Assembly (NCBI GenBank): GCA_002686675.1
Contig: NYYF01000063.1
Location: forward strand, 1-7,432
Direction of reading: 5' to 3'
DNA length: 7,432 nucleotides
From: Fidelibacterota bacterium
Lineage (GTDB): Bacteria; Marinisomatota; Marinisomatia; Marinisomatales; UBA8229
Shown here: positions 6,790-7,432 of the stretch, piece by piece
Layout of the letters: the number at the start of each line of letters is the position of its first letter
Numbering within the stretch: position 1 is the first letter of the stretch
Program-made: the position numbers and the translations under genes
The notes under the pieces: generated by a model
Seen by the model: the letters and a program-made list of their open reading frames with translations, nothing else
Database searches by the model: none
Told to the model about the DNA's origin: nothing

Positions 6790-7432
6790 GCAGGAGATAC
6801 CTCAAATACCTTCCCCTCTAAAACCATAAGAATCATTAGTATTAATTCGTCTAAAGAATCATAATCCTGTTCTCCACTACCACACAAATTCCACATATTG
6901 GGATTAAACGAATTTCCCAAATAAAGAGAATAGTCCGGTAAACAATAGGATGGATCAAGGCAATCGGGAGTACAACCGGTGGGGTTGATCCCCATCTCCA
7001 ACAGTGTTCGATTTAAATCAAATATCCAAAATAAAGCGCCTGACTCCTCGTCGGAATTATTAGACAAGTCTCCCTTTGCATAATAAGATTTGCCCATAAG
7101 AAGTCTCACGTCATCCACATTTATCGTTGCATTGTATCCAAATTCCTCAGGCATTCCGCTGGAAAATATCCAATGACCTATATCAATCGCTAAATTAATC
7201 TGTGTCGTATCAGGACCATTATCTTCTCCTTCATCTTGCCTGTGTGCTAATTCGTAGTAAGCTGTCATTAATCCCGCACTTGTCCCAAAACTGTACAATT
7301 CATATCCCTGACTGATGATAAAATGCTCTCTTGCTTTCTCCGCCTGCAACAGGCGCAGGTTACACCAGCCGATTCCCGTGTGTATGTCCCCAAGTGTTGA
7401 ACGTATCAGAGTTGCGTTCGAGTCCTCAAGCA
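6786..7432 (-). CDS. C-terminal part of a TPR-like helical protein, 5' end outside the window
   Basis: The frame is open from the right edge to the TGA at 6786-6788, giving 214 visible residues. The N-terminus is missing. The TTG at 7349 is not a convincing start because the frame continues upstream without a stop. The first visible residues (GDIHTGIGWCNLRLLQAEKA followed by REHF) match the TPR pattern of a helix pair with G-W-x-x-x-x-L and A-x-x-x-F, so this is probably the end of a TPR array that mediates protein contacts. Next come further probable helices (GLMTAYYELAHRQ, INLAIDIGHWIFSSG, VDDVRLLMGKSYYAKGD, ALFWIFDLNRTLLEMG), then a Cys-rich patch (visible residues 153-183: C-x3-C-x5-C plus one more Cys), and a final hydrophobic helix (SLDELILMILMVLEGKVF). 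The Cys patch may form disulfides if the protein is exported, or bind metal. It is the first visible gene of the operon and overlaps the FnIII gene by four bases. The exact family is not recognised. Confidence 0.85.
   Translation of the reverse strand, partial: LEDSNATLIRSTLGDIHTGIGWCNLRLLQAEKAREHFIISQGYELYSFGTSAGLMTAYYELAHRQDEGEDNGPDTTQINLAIDIGHWIFSSGMPEEFGYNATINVDDVRLLMGKSYYAKGDLSNNSDEESGALFWIFDLNRTLLEMGINPTGCTPDCLDPSYCLPDYSLYLGNSFNPNMWNLCGSGEQDYDSLDELILMILMVLEGKVFEVSPA
6799..6803 (-). promoter_or_regulatory. Ribosome binding site GAGGT deciding the FnIII gene start
   Basis: GAGGT on the minus strand lies within the last codons of the TPR-like gene, nine bases before the ATG at 6787-6789. 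It supports that ATG over the ones at 6783 and 6738. The ATG overlaps the upstream TGA, so translation is probably coupled. Confidence 0.5.

Noticed and set aside
6786..7349. Complete 187-residue gene starting at the TTG at 7349
   Set aside because: The frame stays open to the right edge with TPR-like sequence upstream of the TTG, so the gene is partial rather than starting there.

Overview
The window looks like a piece of chromosome from an AT-rich, Gram-negative, outer-membrane-bearing bacterium, most likely of the Bacteroidota/FCB assemblage (Ignavibacteria- or Marinimicrobia-like). This rests on sequence features only. Every complete gene encodes an exported protein. Three of the four visible signal peptides place a glutamine at or next to the predicted mature N-terminus, as in the Bacteroidetes 'Q-rule'. 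One protein is a C-terminal-Phe outer-membrane barrel, and the exported proteins are rich in Ig/fibronectin-type modules. The phylum assignment is inference. No RNA gene, insertion sequence, CRISPR array or phage gene was seen.

All genes read on the minus strand, so the biological order is right to left. From 7432 to about 905 there is a tightly packed four-gene operon. (1) The C-terminal part of a helical, TPR-like protein enters from the right edge and ends at 6786. (2) A secreted protein of about 740 residues with five fibronectin-III-like modules follows, its ATG overlapping the previous TGA. (3) An exported FecR-domain protein of 406 residues starts one base after the previous stop. (4) A protein of about 820 residues with a signal peptide, two Ig-like domains and a predicted outer-membrane beta-barrel overlaps the end of the FecR gene by 23 bases (11 if the downstream ATG is used). 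The close coupling suggests the four products are made together and probably work together at the cell envelope. No sigma factor, TonB receptor or enzyme is visible, so this is not the classical FecR iron-signalling arrangement.

A 213-base intergenic gap (692-904) holds a weak AT-rich hairpin after the operon, a possible sigma70-type promoter and some short repeats. A separate gene then starts at 691 and runs off the left edge. It encodes a secreted protein built from tandem units of 130 residues (390 bp). Part of the two visible units is almost identical at the DNA level (1 mismatch in about 109) while the adjoining part has diverged to about 81%, a mosaic that suggests recent gene conversion or unit exchange.

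The best candidate for something undescribed is the operon TPR-like / FnIII / FecR / Ig-barrel, which may encode an envelope-spanning assembly. Its function cannot be deduced from the sequence alone.
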